Below, piece by piece: positions 55,803-64,000 of a DNA stretch of 64,000 bases. The position numbers were made by a program, and so were the translations under genes. This stretch comes from Enterovibrio norvegicus_B (GTDB taxonomy: Bacteria; Pseudomonadota; Gammaproteobacteria; Enterobacterales; Vibrionaceae): contig NZ_MDAG01000007.1 in NCBI RefSeq assembly GCF_002876705.1, positions 1 to 64,000 on the forward strand. The letters are read 5' to 3'. Under the pieces are notes generated by a model that saw nothing but the letters and a program-made list of their open reading frames with translations, searched no databases and was not told where the DNA came from. Numbering within the stretch: position 1 is the first letter of the stretch; every line of letters begins with the position of its first letter.

Positions 55803-56396
55803 CTATAGCCACATCATAGTGACTGAAACGGCCAATAACACACTCATCACTCTATTAAAGTGACGCTGTTGAACAGGATTATCAAGGTAGTTAGCCAAAA
55901 CTGTGCCGATAACCGCCCATACCCCGACGCCTATCAAACAAATGACCAAAGACACCAAGGTAAATAACATGAGGTAAGTTTGCTCATCATCCTGCCCCAC
56001 CACAAACAAACTGATGCCAGACATCGCAACCAACCATGCCTTTGGATTCAGCAGTTGCGTGAGAGATCCTGTCCATAGCCCTGAACGCCCTTTTTTCGAC
56101 GCATCAATGCCTGATACTGGCGCAGTAAAAATCTTGTACGCCAAATAGAACAAATACACACTCCCGCAAACCCGCATACCCAATTCCATCTTAGGCAACA
56201 GCGACAACAACAGTTGCATGACACTGCCAGAGAAAAACACCACCGCTGCATACGCGACCGATGCACCCACTACATGTTTAACAGCTTCACGCACGCCGAA
56301 GTTAACCGCCGTGCTGGTCGCCAGAATATTAACCGGCCCAGGCGTTACAGCGCCAACAAACGCGAATGTCGCCATGGCGACAAGGATATTTTCCAT
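55803..56396 (-). CDS. LysE/RhtB-family amino-acid exporter
   Basis: The 197-residue protein starts at the ATG ending at 56396, possibly three codons earlier at GTG. It has the family N-terminus ATFAFVGAVTPGPVNILATS, about six membrane helices, and TQLLNPKAWLVAMS. It should export amino acids or analogues. The following AraC gene is probably its regulator. Confidence 0.87.
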   Translation of the reverse strand: MENILVAMATFAFVGAVTPGPVNILATSTAVNFGVREAVKHVVGASVAYAAVVFFSGSVMQLLLSLLPKMELGMRVCGSVYLFYLAYKIFTAPVSGIDASKKGRSGLWTGSLTQLLNPKAWLVAMSGISLFVVGQDDEQTYLMLFTLVSLVICLIGVGVWAVIGTVLANYLDNPVQQRHFNRVMSVLLAVSVTMMWL

Positions 56397-56625
56397 CACA
56401 ACCACACCTATCTATCCTTCTCTTGAGCGTTTGAGAATACGTTAGGCGTATCGCCAAGTATTGAACGATATTGCACTTAGGTGCGCCGCGGTTGAACGGT
56501 TAAAATTCATACGGAATGATATGCCATCACCATCATAAGAGTTTGATTTCGCATTAATAAATCTAAGAATTCTGGTTTTTTATTGGAAGATTATAAACTT
56601 AGTGGCTACGCTAATCGGGTTGCAA

Positions 56626-56660
56626 TAAGCATTGTCATTCAGGATGAATGACAATGCTTA
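56626..56660. repeat. 15-bp perfect inverted repeat before the Flp pilin gene
   Basis: TAAGCATTGTCATTC (56626-56640) and GAATGACAATGCTTA (56646-56660) flank a 5-base loop AGGAT. It would form a very stable hairpin whose loop holds a ribosome-binding-like AGGA, and the descending arm includes two ATGs in the pilin frame. No U-tract follows, so it is not a terminator. It may act as an operator or an RNA switch. Confidence 0.8.
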
Positions 56661-56701
56661 CTTATAAATCAGAATCTGCCGTCAGTTGTCGAGATAAAAA
56701 T

Positions 56702-56896
56702 ATGAAAGCCTTAGCTCAACTCGCTCACCGCTATATGAAGGATCAATCAGGGGTTACCGCTGTAGAGTACGCCATTATGGGTGTTGGCATCTCCGCCATC
56801 ATTCTTGCAGTCTTCATTACAGACCCAACCTTCAAAGATACCCTCATTTCTGCATTTCAAATCATTGCTACAAACATCGATTCAGTGAGCAATTGA
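56702..56896 (+). CDS. Flp/Fap-type IVb pilin
   Basis: The 64-residue prepilin starts at ATG 56702 behind GAGA. Its short leader MKALAQLAHRYMKDQSG is followed by VTAVEYAIMGVGISAIILAV, the type IVb pilin helix with Glu at position 5. In-frame ATGs at 56648 and 56654 would add up to 18 residues and lie in the hairpin. No Tad machinery is in the window, so this is an orphan pilin or lies far from its cluster. Confidence 0.83.
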   Translation: MKALAQLAHRYMKDQSGVTAVEYAIMGVGISAIILAVFITDPTFKDTLISAFQIIATNIDSVSN

Positions 56897-56926
56897 TCCT
56901 GATTTTTTGACGATGGGAGCCACACC

Positions 56927-57214
56927 ATGTTCGTTGTATCACTCACTTACAAAGTCGCACTCTCTGACGTTGATCAGCACATTGATGCGCACATTGCTTA
57001 CTTAGAAAAACAGTACGCAGACGGGCACTTTTTGGCATCAGGACGTAAAGTTCCACGCACGGGTGGGATCATTTTGGCGCAAGCCAAGGATCGCGAACAC
57101 CTCGACACGATTCTGCGCGCCGATCCTTTCTATCAGGCGGATGTGGCGGATTATGACGTAATGGAATTTGAGCCTTCCATGGTCGCCGAAGGTCTGGATG
57201 CGTTAAACGGATAG
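56927..57214 (+). CDS. YciI-family protein
   Basis: The 95-residue protein has the YciI pattern: a ferredoxin-like fold with IDAHIAYLEKQYADGHFLAS and GRKVPRTGGIILAQ. DPFYQADVADYDVMEFEP follows. The reaction is unknown. GGGAG precedes its ATG. Confidence 0.87.
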   Translation: MFVVSLTYKVALSDVDQHIDAHIAYLEKQYADGHFLASGRKVPRTGGIILAQAKDREHLDTILRADPFYQADVADYDVMEFEPSMVAEGLDALNG

Positions 57215-57244
57215 CGGCCGCAAAAGTCAGGATAAAAAACTGCC

Positions 57245-57270
57245 AAAAAAAGCGGCGCAATGGCCGCTTT
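57245..57270 (-). terminator. Terminator of the minus-strand endonuclease-like gene
   Basis: AAAGCGGC-gcaatg-GCCGCTTT; on the minus strand the stem is followed by TTTTTTT. Confidence 0.8.
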
Positions 57271-57293
57271 GATTCTTGATTGAAATCGGCTGA

Positions 57294-58325
57294 TCAGTTG
57301 AAAGCCACCGTCGCCACCACTTGCGCATGGTCAGATTGCTTCTTGTTCCCCACGCCATCATTTTTCAAATGCGCGTCGTATACATCAAACCCAGACACTC
57401 GACCAGCAGCGTGATTGTTCTTCTCATTCAAGGCGTTTGAGACAAACACGTAATCCAACGTGCCACCCTCACCGCGATGATAATGCGTCGGCGTTCTTGC
57501 GGTGCCATCAGGGTTAGGGGCCATGTCGAAGGCATCGTATAACTTGAGTTTGTAACTTGCGACCTTGGCCTCAATGGGCAGGTCAGCCCAAGCGACACCA
57601 TCAATGTCATACACTCGGCCTCGGTTTGAGAGGGCTTCGATGGCAATGGAATGGATGTTGTCATTCAAATCCCCCAGCAACACCACAGGCGTTTCTGATG
57701 ATGCGTGCAGATCTTTCGAGATGTTCTCGTAGAGCTCACTCGCTTCCGCGCCACGTTGCAGCATAGACGCCACGTTGCCAATGGATCTCGCTTGCATCGC
57801 TGCCAACACGCGCTCATTCCACCCGGCGTTATCACAAACATCTGACGGAATAGAAACAGGGCGTTTTGATTTAAAGTGCGCGACGTAAACAATCGCATTG
57901 GCCGCACCGTCGATTTGAACTTCCGCGCGGATAGGCGTACGCGAAAACTCTGTGTCTTCTTTTAGCGGTAAATGCTGGCTGGAGTTGTCATTGAATGACA
58001 CCTTTTCCGCAGAAACCAGAGGGAATTTGGAGGCGATCGCCACCACAGGCCCAACGTACACATTGTCACCGTCATCGCCTTTTGCTGGCGTATCTACCAC
58101 CGCGAAATGCGGGTATCCTGCAGCGTTCACCAAGGCTTTTAGTTCGTCAGGGCTAAACACTTCTTGAAAGCCCACCACATCACACGCCATCTCGTCGAGT
58201 TGCGCAGTTACCCATGCTTTTTTGTCGAACCAATCGCTGTCTGAATACGTGTTCTGTGGGGCGTACCATGCCACCGGAGGCGCAGCGAATTGGTAGAGAT
58301 TAAATGTACCGAATCGAATATCCAT
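57294..58325 (-). CDS. Endonuclease/exonuclease/phosphatase family protein
   Basis: The 343 residues start at the ATG ending at 58325 behind GAGAGG. The fold's landmarks are present: MDIRFGTFNLYQF, VVGFQEVFSP (metal Glu), VVLLGDLNDN (Asp and Asn), and SDHAQVVAT (Asp-His). There is no signal peptide. Substrates in this family range from DNA to inositol phosphates and lipids. I cannot choose among them. Confidence 0.87.
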   Translation of the reverse strand: MDIRFGTFNLYQFAAPPVAWYAPQNTYSDSDWFDKKAWVTAQLDEMACDVVGFQEVFSPDELKALVNAAGYPHFAVVDTPAKGDDGDNVYVGPVVAIASKFPLVSAEKVSFNDNSSQHLPLKEDTEFSRTPIRAEVQIDGAANAIVYVAHFKSKRPVSIPSDVCDNAGWNERVLAAMQARSIGNVASMLQRGAEASELYENISKDLHASSETPVVLLGDLNDNIHSIAIEALSNRGRVYDIDGVAWADLPIEAKVASYKLKLYDAFDMAPNPDGTARTPTHYHRGEGGTLDYVFVSNALNEKNNHAAGRVSGFDVYDAHLKNDGVGNKKQSDHAQVVATVAFN

Positions 58326-58628
58326 CTTCTTTTCCTCTCTGTAGTTATACCCAAACAACCTCACAGGCATTCAAATACCGCAACAACAAACTTCGTCGAT
58401 CACCTGCTTTAGATCGTGTATTTTATCAGCCAACAATGTGGGCAAACTTCACGTCCATAAGACTTTGGCAAGATAGATTTCATAAAACGGCATGACGAGC
58501 GTTCAGTCGCGGATCAATTCGCTCAGTTTCGCGGAAAAAGTAAGCGTAGGTTGTTTGGGTATAATCACATTCAGCAAGACGATTCCAGATTAATCTGTAG
58601 ATAATTTCATCAGCGGAATCAATACACT
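58326..58628. other. Divergent promoter region
   Basis: 303 bases between divergent genes with no clear gene or repeat. Confidence 0.4.
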
Positions 58629-59942
58629 ATGGACGTGCTACTGCTTGTTAGTTTAATTGTTATTAACGGTATCTTTGCCATGTCGGAGATTGCGTTGGTC
58701 ACCGCCAAAAGCAGTCGATTAAAGCGTTTAGCGGAAAGAAGTAAAGCCGCGCACGTTGCACTGACCCTCAAAGAAAACCCCACACGATTCCTCTCAACCA
58801 TTCAAATTGGCATTACCGTGATTGGTTTGCTGAGCGGCATCGTCGGTGAGGCGACCTTGTCTGTGCCCTTTGCTGAATGGTTGGTGGTGATGGGCTTGGA
58901 TGTGTACACCGCAGATATTTTCTCAACCGCCTGCGTGGTGTTAGCGATTACTTACTTCGCCATTGTCATCGGTGAATTGGTGCCTAAACGCTTTGCACAG
59001 TCAAATGCCGAGCGACTTTCAGTGTTAGTGGCATTGCCAATTTACTGGCTGTCCAAAATCGCTACGCCCTTCGTTGCCTTACTGACACACTCCACAGAAG
59101 CATCACTGCGCGCGCTGAACGTCAGCCAAGAAAACGACGACACAGTGACCGAAGATGACATTCAGGCACTGGTCAGTGAAGGGTCATTGTCTGGCGCAAT
59201 TGAGCCTCAAGAGCACGAGATGATAAACAACATACTGCATCTCAATGACAGGCTGGTTAGCTCGCTGATGACACCGCGCCGTGACATTGATTTTCTCGAC
59301 ATCGACCAACCCGTCGACCAGGTTCTCAAACGTATCCGAACAACCAAACACAGCGTGTTTCCTGTTTGTCGAGGCAATCTAGATAACGTGGTGGGCACGG
59401 TTTCTTCCAAAGCCATGCTTAATCAAGCGGGCAATTTATCGATCCCCGTGATAGCTAGCCTCTTAAAACGTCCGGTTTACGTGCCTGAGTCCATGCGCGG
59501 ATTAACCTTGCTGAACTATTTGCAGCGAAAAAGCGGTGAATTGGCGTTTATCGTCGACGAATATGGTGACATCCAAGGGTTAGTCACCCATTACGATTTA
59601 CTGAAAGCCATTGCGGGTGATTTGTCGTTGTCGGAAGAAGATGCATGGGCGAAACAGCTTCCCGATGGCAGTTGGTTCATGGATGGCATGATGCCCATCG
59701 CCGAGTTCAAAAGTCGACTAAACATCAGCACCTTATTGGGAGAAGCGGAAGAAGGCTTCCAAACCCTGAACGGTTTATTGATGTGGGTGGCGGGTCGTCT
59801 GCCGAACGAAGGTGAGGTGATCAGCTATCAATCATGGCGTTTTGAAATCATCAAATTGGCGCATAACCGGATTGCCGATGTGAAGATGATGCCTTTAATG
59901 GTGCCGCCGAAAGAGCCCACAAAAACGCATGAAGCGGCTTAA
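58629..59942 (+). CDS. CNNM/CorC-type transporter (hemolysin-family membrane protein)
   Basis: The 437 residues have an N-terminal DUF21/CNNM membrane domain (four helices; MDVLLLVSLIVINGIFAMSE). Two CBS domains (around 200-330) include RVRTTKHSVFP-like RIRTTKHSVFPVCRGNL and GELAFIVDEYGDIQGLVTHY. A C-terminal CorC/HlyC domain (about 350-425) has FQTLNGLLMWVAGRLP. The hemolysin name is historical; family members are linked to magnesium or cobalt export. Its function here is inferred by family. Confidence 0.87.
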   Translation: MDVLLLVSLIVINGIFAMSEIALVTAKSSRLKRLAERSKAAHVALTLKENPTRFLSTIQIGITVIGLLSGIVGEATLSVPFAEWLVVMGLDVYTADIFSTACVVLAITYFAIVIGELVPKRFAQSNAERLSVLVALPIYWLSKIATPFVALLTHSTEASLRALNVSQENDDTVTEDDIQALVSEGSLSGAIEPQEHEMINNILHLNDRLVSSLMTPRRDIDFLDIDQPVDQVLKRIRTTKHSVFPVCRGNLDNVVGTVSSKAMLNQAGNLSIPVIASLLKRPVYVPESMRGLTLLNYLQRKSGELAFIVDEYGDIQGLVTHYDLLKAIAGDLSLSEEDAWAKQLPDGSWFMDGMMPIAEFKSRLNISTLLGEAEEGFQTLNGLLMWVAGRLPNEGEVISYQSWRFEIIKLAHNRIADVKMMPLMVPPKEPTKTHEAA

Positions 59943-59945
59943 AGC

Positions 59946-59987
59946 GAGAAACGAGAAACGAGAAACGAGAAACGAGAAACGAGAAAA
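59946..59987 (+). repeat. GAGAAAC 7-bp tandem repeat
   Basis: Five complete copies of GAGAAAC run from 59946 to 59980, with a partial sixth copy, starting five bases after the previous gene's stop codon. Its purine-rich, short-unit form makes it prone to slippage. Confidence 0.9.
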
Positions 59988-60001
59988 AATGCAAAAAAAA
60001 G

Positions 60002-60032
60002 CCCGGAAACCAAAGAGGAATACCGGGTTTTA
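60002..60032. terminator. Hairpin after the CNNM/CorC gene
   Basis: CCCGG (60002-60006) pairs with CCGGG (60023-60027), followed by TTTTA and preceded by an A-run. It may end transcription in either direction. Confidence 0.5.
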
Positions 60033-60117
60033 TTAGCAGAATTACATTGGGAGAACTGCTACAAATAGGGAGAATGTTTCGCTGCTCATACCAACACACA
60101 AGGTGTGAGCAGTGTTG

Positions 60118-60306
60118 TTACGAGTAAGCGGCAGAAAGCCCTTTGCTATCGAAAAAGTGAAGCTTGTTGGTGTGAAATGACAGACCAATTTGATCTCCCG
60201 CTTTCACGTCACTTTCTCCATCAGTTCGCACAGTGATTTTGCCTAGCTCACCGCAATCAACACTTCTATAGATACCCACGAAGGCGGATTCAGTCACATT
60301 TCTTCG
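60118..60306 (-). pseudogene. C-terminal remnant of a MalK/UgpC-type ABC transporter ATPase
   Basis: On the minus strand 62 codons end at the stop 60118-60120. They include GKITVRTDGESDVKAGDQIG followed by LSFHTNKLHFFDSKG. This is the last (TOBE-like) part of sugar-type ABC ATPases such as MalK and UgpC (compare VKxGDxVGLxFxxxxxHxFD). An in-frame stop at 60307 and a lack of any start show that the rest of the gene is gone. It is a deletion scar. Confidence 0.7.
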
Positions 60307-60375
60307 CTATCGTTATTTTTGAAAAGCCGGCAACTTACCACCAAATCAACATATTTCCAGGGTGACGCCAATAGA

Positions 60376-60396
60376 AAACCCGCCGAAAGCGGGTTT
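60376..60396. terminator. Hairpin near the XRE-2TM gene
   Basis: AAACCCGC-cgaaa-GCGGGTTT, an 8-bp perfect stem. On the minus strand T residues follow, so it may end the gene starting at 60952. Confidence 0.65.
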
Positions 60397-60478
60397 AGGT
60401 TGGATGAATCATTGCCAATGTGATTGGGCATGTTGGCAAGACACGATCAGGTAATCCCTGGTAGTGGACAATTTGGGG

Positions 60479-60952
60479 TTATAGCTTTCGCCCTAACCGC
60501 TTTTCAACTTGCTTGCGTTCCCAATCAGCGCCAAAGAAATTCAGCACTTCAAATGCGCTTAATCCGTGAGAAATAATGCCAATGCCCCACCCCATAGCAG
60601 GCCACCACGCCCAGATATATTCCGGGCTGCTCATGTAGTTCAAAATGAACAACCCCGCGATCACTAACGCATAGGTCATTAGGTGTGAGTAGAAGCCTTT
60701 AATTTCTCTCACTTGGTTAATCACGCGGGTTTCTTCTTCTGTAATTTTTACGTCAGCTGGCATGTCGGGCTCCGGTTCTTTTTGAAGATCTGATACTTGA
60801 ACGTCGAATACAGCAGCCAACGATTTCAGCGATTCCAATCCCGGTTTGTCACCCCTTTCGATGCGTTGAATGGTTCTAACACTCAGGCCGCTCATCTCCG
60901 AAAGTTGCTCTTGTGACCACCCACGTTGCAATCTTAGTTTCCTGATAATCAT
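60479..60952 (-). CDS. XRE-type DNA-binding protein with a 2TM domain
   Basis: The 157-residue protein starts behind AAAGGA. Residues 1-55 form a Cro/XRE helix-turn-helix (LRLQRGWSQEQLSEMSGLSV, then RTIQRIERGDKPG). After a Glu-rich linker, residues about 85-155 form a 2TM domain with FYSHLMTYALVIAGLFILNY and WWPAMGWGIGIISHG. This membrane-tethered regulator architecture is common but its signal is unknown. Confidence 0.88.
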   Translation of the reverse strand: MIIRKLRLQRGWSQEQLSEMSGLSVRTIQRIERGDKPGLESLKSLAAVFDVQVSDLQKEPEPDMPADVKITEEETRVINQVREIKGFYSHLMTYALVIAGLFILNYMSSPEYIWAWWPAMGWGIGIISHGLSAFEVLNFFGADWERKQVEKRLGRKL

Positions 60953-61177
60953 GTCGTTTCCTTTCTGCTGTGTGCCCTTTCAATCTACAAAAAACGAGAG
61001 GATATTCACCACGACACCGTGGTGACACTTACCTGACAGTGCTTTAAAAACATACAATTAGCATTGCATTATCTTGGCTTCAAATTTAGGCGTCAGCGAT
61101 GCGACAGAAAGCCGACTCAACGGCCAATCCGATGAAATATCTGCCACATTTCGCTCTTAGCGTTAAAAGCCGAAGCG

Positions 61178-61834
61178 TTAAAGACCTAGACGCGCTGAAA
61201 GCCACGCGGCAATGTCTTTTATCTGCGGCATACACACTTGGTGTTCCATGGGGTAAGTCGACCAATTTGGTTTAAAACCCGCGGCAATCAAATCATCACG
61301 CGCATCTTCGCCCATCGCAGGAAGCACAACCGGATCATGACTACCGTGCATGATTTCAATCGGGATAGTACGATTGGCGTCAGCATATTCGATGGAATCC
61401 GACGTTGGGAAATACGTCGAGAGCGTAAGCAACCCCGCCAACGTTTGCGGGAAACTCAAAGCGGCTTGATACGCCACAGCACCGCCTTGCGAAAAACCCG
61501 CAAGAATAATGCGTTCAGAAGAAATACCACGCGCTATTTCACGTTCGATCAACGCTGATACTTGCGCCGCCGAATCCAGCAGTTGTGCAGTGTTTAGCTT
61601 GCGCCCCGCCCCCATTTCAAGAATGTCATACCACGCAGGCATCACCATACCGCCATTTACCGTGACAGGAATCGACGGCGAATGCGGAAAAATAAATCGC
61701 ACAGGGGCATCAGCAGGAAGGCGGAGCTCAGGCAAAATCGCTTCAAAATCATGGCCATTAGAGCCCAAGCCGTGTAACCAGATTACCGCTGCGGTGGCGG
61801 CAATTTGCGGTTCAACTTCTACGCATTTCAGCAT
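61178..61834 (-). CDS. Carboxylesterase/phospholipase-type alpha/beta hydrolase
   Basis: The 218-residue enzyme matches the EstB/YpfH type: WLHGLGSNGHDFEAILPEL, MPAWYDI, the nucleophile GFSQGGAVAY, and the catalytic Asp/His in HGSHDPVVLP and YPMEHQVCMPQ. It hydrolyses short acyl esters, as a known family property. It lies 32 bases downstream of a cupin gene on the same strand, so the two are probably co-transcribed. Confidence 0.9.
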   Translation of the reverse strand: MLKCVEVEPQIAATAAVIWLHGLGSNGHDFEAILPELRLPADAPVRFIFPHSPSIPVTVNGGMVMPAWYDILEMGAGRKLNTAQLLDSAAQVSALIEREIARGISSERIILAGFSQGGAVAYQAALSFPQTLAGLLTLSTYFPTSDSIEYADANRTIPIEIMHGSHDPVVLPAMGEDARDDLIAAGFKPNWSTYPMEHQVCMPQIKDIAAWLSARLGL

Positions 61835-61866
61835 CTTTTCGTTCCCTATCTATAAGGTTGTTTGAA

Positions 61867-62178
61867 TTACACACTGTCTTCTTTCTCGATCACCAAGATG
61901 CGCGCTTCGCCGACAGGATGCGCCACATGTTCAGTGCCCACTGCGGCGTAAAAAATATCACCAACGACCATCAGGTTAGATTTCTCAAGGCCATTCTCGC
62001 GATAGCGCATCTCGACCTTGCCATCGAGCACAACGAAGATCTCTTCTCCGTCGTTGATGTGCCATTTGTAGGGTTGGTCGGTCCAATGAAGGCGCGTGGT
62101 GATGCCATTCATGTTGGCGATGTCCATCGCTCCCCATGGGCGTTCAGCAGTAAAATTGGTGCTTTTTATAAACTTCAT
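61867..62178 (-). CDS. Small cupin protein
   Basis: The 103-residue single-domain cupin starts behind AAGGA. Motif 1 is WHINDGEEIFVVLDGKVEMR and motif 2 is GDIFYAAVGTEHVAHPVGEA. The metal-binding His pattern looks intact though loosely spaced. No reaction can be assigned. It heads a two-gene unit with the esterase. Confidence 0.85.
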   Translation of the reverse strand: MKFIKSTNFTAERPWGAMDIANMNGITTRLHWTDQPYKWHINDGEEIFVVLDGKVEMRYRENGLEKSNLMVVGDIFYAAVGTEHVAHPVGEARILVIEKEDSV

Positions 62179-62358
62179 ACAGCAATCCTTGCGGTATTCA
62201 CCTCAAGTTGTTTGGGTATAAAGCTTATAGATCGGGAGAGGCGTTGAAAACAAGGGCATGGAAAAACAGCGATAAGGTCAATGCATTGAGACGAGACGAT
62301 GACATTGCTCATGCCATCCTTGGCATACGTGAAAACAGTCAATGTGCGGAGTGACTGC

Positions 62359-62877
62359 TCACCAAGTAAATTCAGATATTTCGGTTCTGACGTAGCAGCT
62401 TGAGGGCAGATCGAGCAACATCGAGAACCCAAGCTGGGTCACCGGCGTAGCGATCAGTTTTACCTCTCCCATTTCAACAAACTTTCCGGTAATGCCTTTT
62501 AGTGAACCGTTGATCACGGCAATGGTACAACCGTCGACCTTGTTGTTATTGATGGATTCGGTTTGTTCATAGTAGTGCAGCACGGTTTTAATTTTAACGA
62601 TGTCGCAACCCGGCACAGAGGCCAAGTATTTACCGTGCCGAACAAAGTGAGACAGTTCCGGCGCCGTTTTTACCCACTGAAGTCCTTCAGGTGTGGTGCG
62701 AACAAAAACGTGGCATTTGAACAATGGCTCATAGCTGGTTCGCCTTTTGCCATTCAACACTTGCGAGAAGGTGCGCACAGGCAAGTACACGTCCATTCCC
62801 TTACGTTGAAGGCGGTCGACGAAATCTTGTTCTTCACCAACGTGCGTAAACGCAACGTACCAGCGATAACTGTGCAA
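62359..62877 (-). CDS. NusG-like (UpxY/RfaH-type) transcription antiterminator
   Basis: The 172 residues start at TTG behind AAAGGAG. The N-terminal NGN domain has RWYVAFTHVGEEQDFVDRLQ, YLPVRTFSQVLNGKR and EPLFKCHVFVR. The C-terminal KOW-like part has GSLKGITGKFVEMG. Specialised NusG paralogues read through long operons such as capsule or LPS clusters. Its usual long target operon is not visible here: downstream lie the cupin and esterase. The target is therefore unknown. Confidence 0.83.
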   Translation of the reverse strand: MHSYRWYVAFTHVGEEQDFVDRLQRKGMDVYLPVRTFSQVLNGKRRTSYEPLFKCHVFVRTTPEGLQWVKTAPELSHFVRHGKYLASVPGCDIVKIKTVLHYYEQTESINNNKVDGCTIAVINGSLKGITGKFVEMGEVKLIATPVTQLGFSMLLDLPSSCYVRTEISEFTW

Positions 62878-63164
62878 TTCGCTCTCCTTTAACGCAGGCT
62901 CAATGCCCTTAACAATGAAAGGCGCATGAGCTCAAAACATGAACTGCAGACTGAGAAATTTACGATTGCAGGATTTAACTTATTTCACGAAGAATAATAA
63001 CTCTTAACTGCAGAAGAGAGAAGCAAAAGAGTGGAGGGTGTGACACAGCCTCTTTGTGTAATAACAACTCCGGAATGCTTATCACAAAGATGAACATTGG
63101 ATTGATCTAAACGGGGAGCCTATTGCGTGCTTTTTGCAAAAGAAGCGTCACGTGCTCTCTGCCA

Positions 63165-64000
63165 TTACCACGTGTATTTTAAGTGACTGGCAAATGCTGT
63201 AAGCAAGGGGTTTCTATTCAACGTGGGATGATAAAGCAGCCACAGATTCCAACAAGGCAAAGGCGTAAAAGTGGGGATACTTTTCAATGCGTCATCGTTT
63301 TCAACAATAAAGCTTGGAAGCAAACCGATCCCGACCCCAGACCGAATGATCTCCCCGACACACATATAGCTGTCAGCCTTAAGTTGATAAATACAAGCGT
63401 CTTTTTGTTCGCCTTGCCAACGCTCTCCAGGCAGATGAGCAAAATCCTCCTTCAACCCCACCCAAATCGCAGCATCACCATCTTTTACGTTACGTTTTTG
63501 TGCAAGCTGCAATGAAAAAGATTGCAAGCGTATGCCCACCAAATCTTCATCGGGAGAATTGGTCGCGCGAATAGCCAGATCGGTGTTTGCCTCTCTCAGA
63601 TCAACATGCATGGGTGTCGCACAGATATCAAAGTTAGTGTTGGGGTGGGTTGCAGAAAACGCCCCAATCAGAGAAGACAGTCTTGGTAACGCAATATCAC
63701 AGCAGCTTACGGATAATGTACCTTCGATATGCTCTTGTTTCTTCTTCAACCAAAAACGGATGTCACTGACATTGTCCCCCATACGTTCAACGAACGTGCC
63801 CAACTGCTGTCCATCATGCGTAAAAGTAATACCATTGGTCGTGCGACGAATGAGACACACTCCTACTGTTTCTTCGAGGCGAGCGACCCGACGACACACA
63901 GTCGAATGACTGATATTAAGGGATTTAGATGCGCCTGAAAGCGAACGCGCCTTCACCACAGCAAAGAAAATCTTCAAATCGTTCCAGACTGGCTCTGCAA
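63165..64000 (-). CDS. LysR-family regulator (5' end outside window)
   Basis: The frame runs to the last base, so the start is missing. Codons upstream of the reported TTG (63977) read EPVWNDLKIFFAVV, the usual LysR N-terminus, so the true start is beyond base 64000. The helix-turn-helix is RSLSGASKSLNISHSTVCRR, and the effector domain has GVGIGLLPSFIVEND. Target genes are probably upstream, outside the window. Confidence 0.88.
   Translation of the reverse strand, partial: AEPVWNDLKIFFAVVKARSLSGASKSLNISHSTVCRRVARLEETVGVCLIRRTTNGITFTHDGQQLGTFVERMGDNVSDIRFWLKKKQEHIEGTLSVSCCDIALPRLSSLIGAFSATHPNTNFDICATPMHVDLREANTDLAIRATNSPDEDLVGIRLQSFSLQLAQKRNVKDGDAAIWVGLKEDFAHLPGERWQGEQKDACIYQLKADSYMCVGEIIRSGVGIGLLPSFIVENDDALKSIPTFTPLPCWNLWLLYHPTLNRNPLLTAFASHLKYTW

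Noticed and set aside
58629..59942. Hemolysin activity suggested by the family name
   Set aside because: The domain order CNNM-CBS-CorC points to an ion transporter; the name is historical.

Overview
The window looks like chromosomal DNA from a marine gammaproteobacterium, most likely Vibrionaceae. This rests on gene content I recognise by family and is inference: a DmsABC and TorYZ-like anaerobic respiration set, a TagA-type M66 mucinase, a vgrG/DUF4123/rhs type VI secretion effector module, DUF2750, and the style of galR-galTK and nemA. I cannot assign a genus from sequence alone. No tRNA, rRNA, CRISPR array or intact insertion sequence was seen.

Layout. 1-7200: end of a VgrG spike gene, a DUF4123 adaptor, an unfamiliar 337-aa membrane-anchored protein, a large Rhs protein with an HNH-like nuclease tip, its presumed immunity gene, and a second SUKH-type immunity gene split by an amber codon. 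7200-12410: housekeeping and hypothetical genes (secreted NTF2-like protein, CxxS DsbA-like protein, small beta-barrel, Gfo/Idh/MocA dehydrogenase, DUF1289, ABM monooxygenase). 12896-18441: dmsABC with a perfect FNR box upstream, then a TorD-family chaperone and a NapF-like ferredoxin. 18450-24399: an AraC regulator divergent from an aldehyde dehydrogenase / acyl-CoA ligase / GMC oxidoreductase operon that could turn an alcohol into an acyl-CoA. 24460-30157: a phospholipase D-like protein, then torY-torZ. 30300-34093: DUF2750, then a three-gene minus-strand operon of a questin-oxidase-like protein and two glutathionyl-hydroquinone reductase paralogues. 34375-39141: galR, galK, galT, nemA. 39388-45439: two secreted zinc metalloproteases flanking a small lipoprotein. 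45951-54910: murQ, an ABC-F ATPase behind an attenuator-like leader, a COG4315-type secreted protein with an ECF sigma / anti-sigma pair, amt behind two NtrC-like sites and a sigma-54 promoter, and a Sel1-repeat protein. 54913-64000: AraC and LysE, an orphan Flp pilin behind a 15-bp hairpin, YciI, an endonuclease/exonuclease/phosphatase protein, a CNNM/CorC-type transporter, an ABC transporter remnant, an XRE-2TM protein, an esterase, a cupin, a NusG-like antiterminator, and a LysR regulator cut by the window end.

How it works together. Two molybdoenzyme systems (DMSO and TMAO/S-oxide reductases) point to anaerobic respiration on marine osmolytes, with FNR control visible for dms. Nitrogen-limited ammonium uptake is readable from the amt promoter. 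The rhs module is a contact-dependent killing and immunity unit whose AT-rich tip and immunity genes look exchanged relative to the core.

Most interesting for follow-up: the ABC-F leader (a 3-codon ORF, a nested hairpin followed by a U-rich tract, and a second stem hiding the ribosome binding site), the rhs tip with its broken second immunity gene and the unknown 337-aa protein, the alcohol-to-acyl-CoA operon with 21-bp-spaced operator repeats, and the quinone-linked operon.
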